Shown in pieces: positions 63,446-64,000 of a stretch of 64,000 bases of DNA; position 1 is the stretch's first letter, and the number at the start of each line of letters is the position of its first letter. The stretch lies in assembly GCF_025909975.1 (NCBI RefSeq), contig NZ_JAPCIO010000008.1:1-64000 (forward strand), in the 5' to 3' direction. The notes beneath the pieces are model-generated. The model was given only the letters and a program-made list of their open reading frames with translations. It made no database searches and had not been told where the DNA came from. This DNA comes from Flavobacterium lacisediminis. Lineage in GTDB: Bacteria; Bacteroidota; Bacteroidia; Flavobacteriales; Flavobacteriaceae. Position numbers and translations under genes: made by a program.

Positions 63446-63988
63446 ATGAAAAAAATCCTTTTACTATTAGTATTGACTACATTCACCATGAGTGCCCAAC
63501 AAAAATTCGATTTTCCATTGAATGAAAACGGGCAAATTATCTTCTCGGAAGTTGTATCTGCAGAAGGAAAAAACAAAGATGACTTGTTTAACAACTCCAA
63601 AATGTTCTTTGTAAATATCTATAAAGAAACACAGGATAAGATTAAACAGGATAAAGAAGCTTATTCAGTTACTGATACCCAGTATTCTTTCATGACCATT
63701 AAGGCAAACGGAAGTGAGACAAAAGTAAAATTATTTTACACTGTTTCTATCATGTCGAAAGACGGCAAATACAAATACGAAATAAAAAATATCTTTATCA
63801 AGTCGAGTGCTGAAACAACTGTAGAGAAAATGTTTGATAAATTGGCTTCGGAAAAAGCGGTGGATAATCCAAAATTAATGGAAACTCTTAAAGCGTATTA
63901 TGCAGAAATCAATTCTACAATTGAAACCATTAAAAGCGATATTAAAAAGGAAATGGCAAAATCTAGCGCAACAAAAAGTGACTGGTAG
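63446..63988 (+). CDS. DUF4468-like secreted protein with TBP-like fold
   Basis: A 180-residue protein with a signal peptide (MKKILLLLVLTTFTMSAQ). FDFPLNENGQIIFSEVVSAE, followed by KVKLFYTVSIMSKDGKYKYE, is the DUF4468 pattern. The C-terminal 60 residues form helices. Envelope location; function unknown. The gene ends 12 bp before the window edge. Confidence 0.75.
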   Translation: MKKILLLLVLTTFTMSAQQKFDFPLNENGQIIFSEVVSAEGKNKDDLFNNSKMFFVNIYKETQDKIKQDKEAYSVTDTQYSFMTIKANGSETKVKLFYTVSIMSKDGKYKYEIKNIFIKSSAETTVEKMFDKLASEKAVDNPKLMETLKAYYAEINSTIETIKSDIKKEMAKSSATKSDW

Positions 63989-64000
63989 TTTAATTACAAG

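Overview
The window looks like a chromosomal segment of a Flavobacterium-type bacterium (Bacteroidota, Flavobacteriia). The DNA is A+T-rich. Promoters carry the Bacteroidota TAnnTTTG -7 element. Two surface proteins end in type IX secretion (T9SS type A) sorting domains. A TonB receptor is paired with a DUF4249 lipoprotein, and there is a cyclophilin-FKBP fusion peptidyl-prolyl isomerase of a type known from flavobacteria. No species can be named from the sequence alone.

Positions 1-21.5 kb form an accessory island with every gene on the minus strand. It holds: (a) the 5' part of a large repeat-rich adhesin with collagen-like Gly-X-Y segments (runs off the left edge); (b) an eight-gene, tightly overlapping operon (10068 down to 1376) for a surface glycan or glycoprotein: NodB-type deacetylase, small membrane protein, GMC-like oxidoreductase, NAD-dependent epimerase, GNAT acyltransferase, SAM methyltransferase, a TMTC-like membrane glycosyltransferase with TPRs, and a polyprenyl-phosphate-sugar-synthase-like GT2; (c) a second adhesin-like protein sharing the first one's N-terminal module; (d) a secreted GH19 chitinase; (e) a giant delta-60-repeat T9SS protein broken by two single-base frameshifts and carrying an 815-bp perfect internal repeat; (f) a four-gene operon of three small receiver-like proteins and a membrane VKOR-thioredoxin protein that has lost nearly all its redox cysteines. 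Most of these units are preceded by the same element: two direct repeats (consensus on the gene strand CCnnTTATTAC) exactly 21 bp apart, ending 36-38 bp upstream of the last base of a TTTG -7 element. This resembles an operator for a LytTR-type activator and would tie the island into one regulon. The regulator itself is not in the window.

Positions 21.6-23.4 kb are transitional: a conserved protein of unknown function, a 690-bp gap with a degenerate 11-bp tandem repeat, and a small helix-turn-helix-like protein.

Positions 23.4-64 kb are ordinary flavobacterial chromosome: nucleotide hygiene (rdgB), TRIC-family channel, DEAD-box helicase, tRNA methylation (trmH, trmD), an ECF sigma/anti-sigma pair, a zinc-site-less sirtuin, purB, guaB, pyrD, a CPA2 antiporter, a P-type ATPase, HMG-CoA lyase, rplS with a BLUF photoreceptor gene inserted after trmD, monomeric icd, a TonB receptor/DUF4249 pair, thiamine pyrophosphokinase, a PagL-like deacylase, uvrB and a series of small envelope proteins and DUFs. 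Many genes there are separated by clear hairpin terminators. No tRNA, rRNA, CRISPR array, transposase or phage structural gene was seen.
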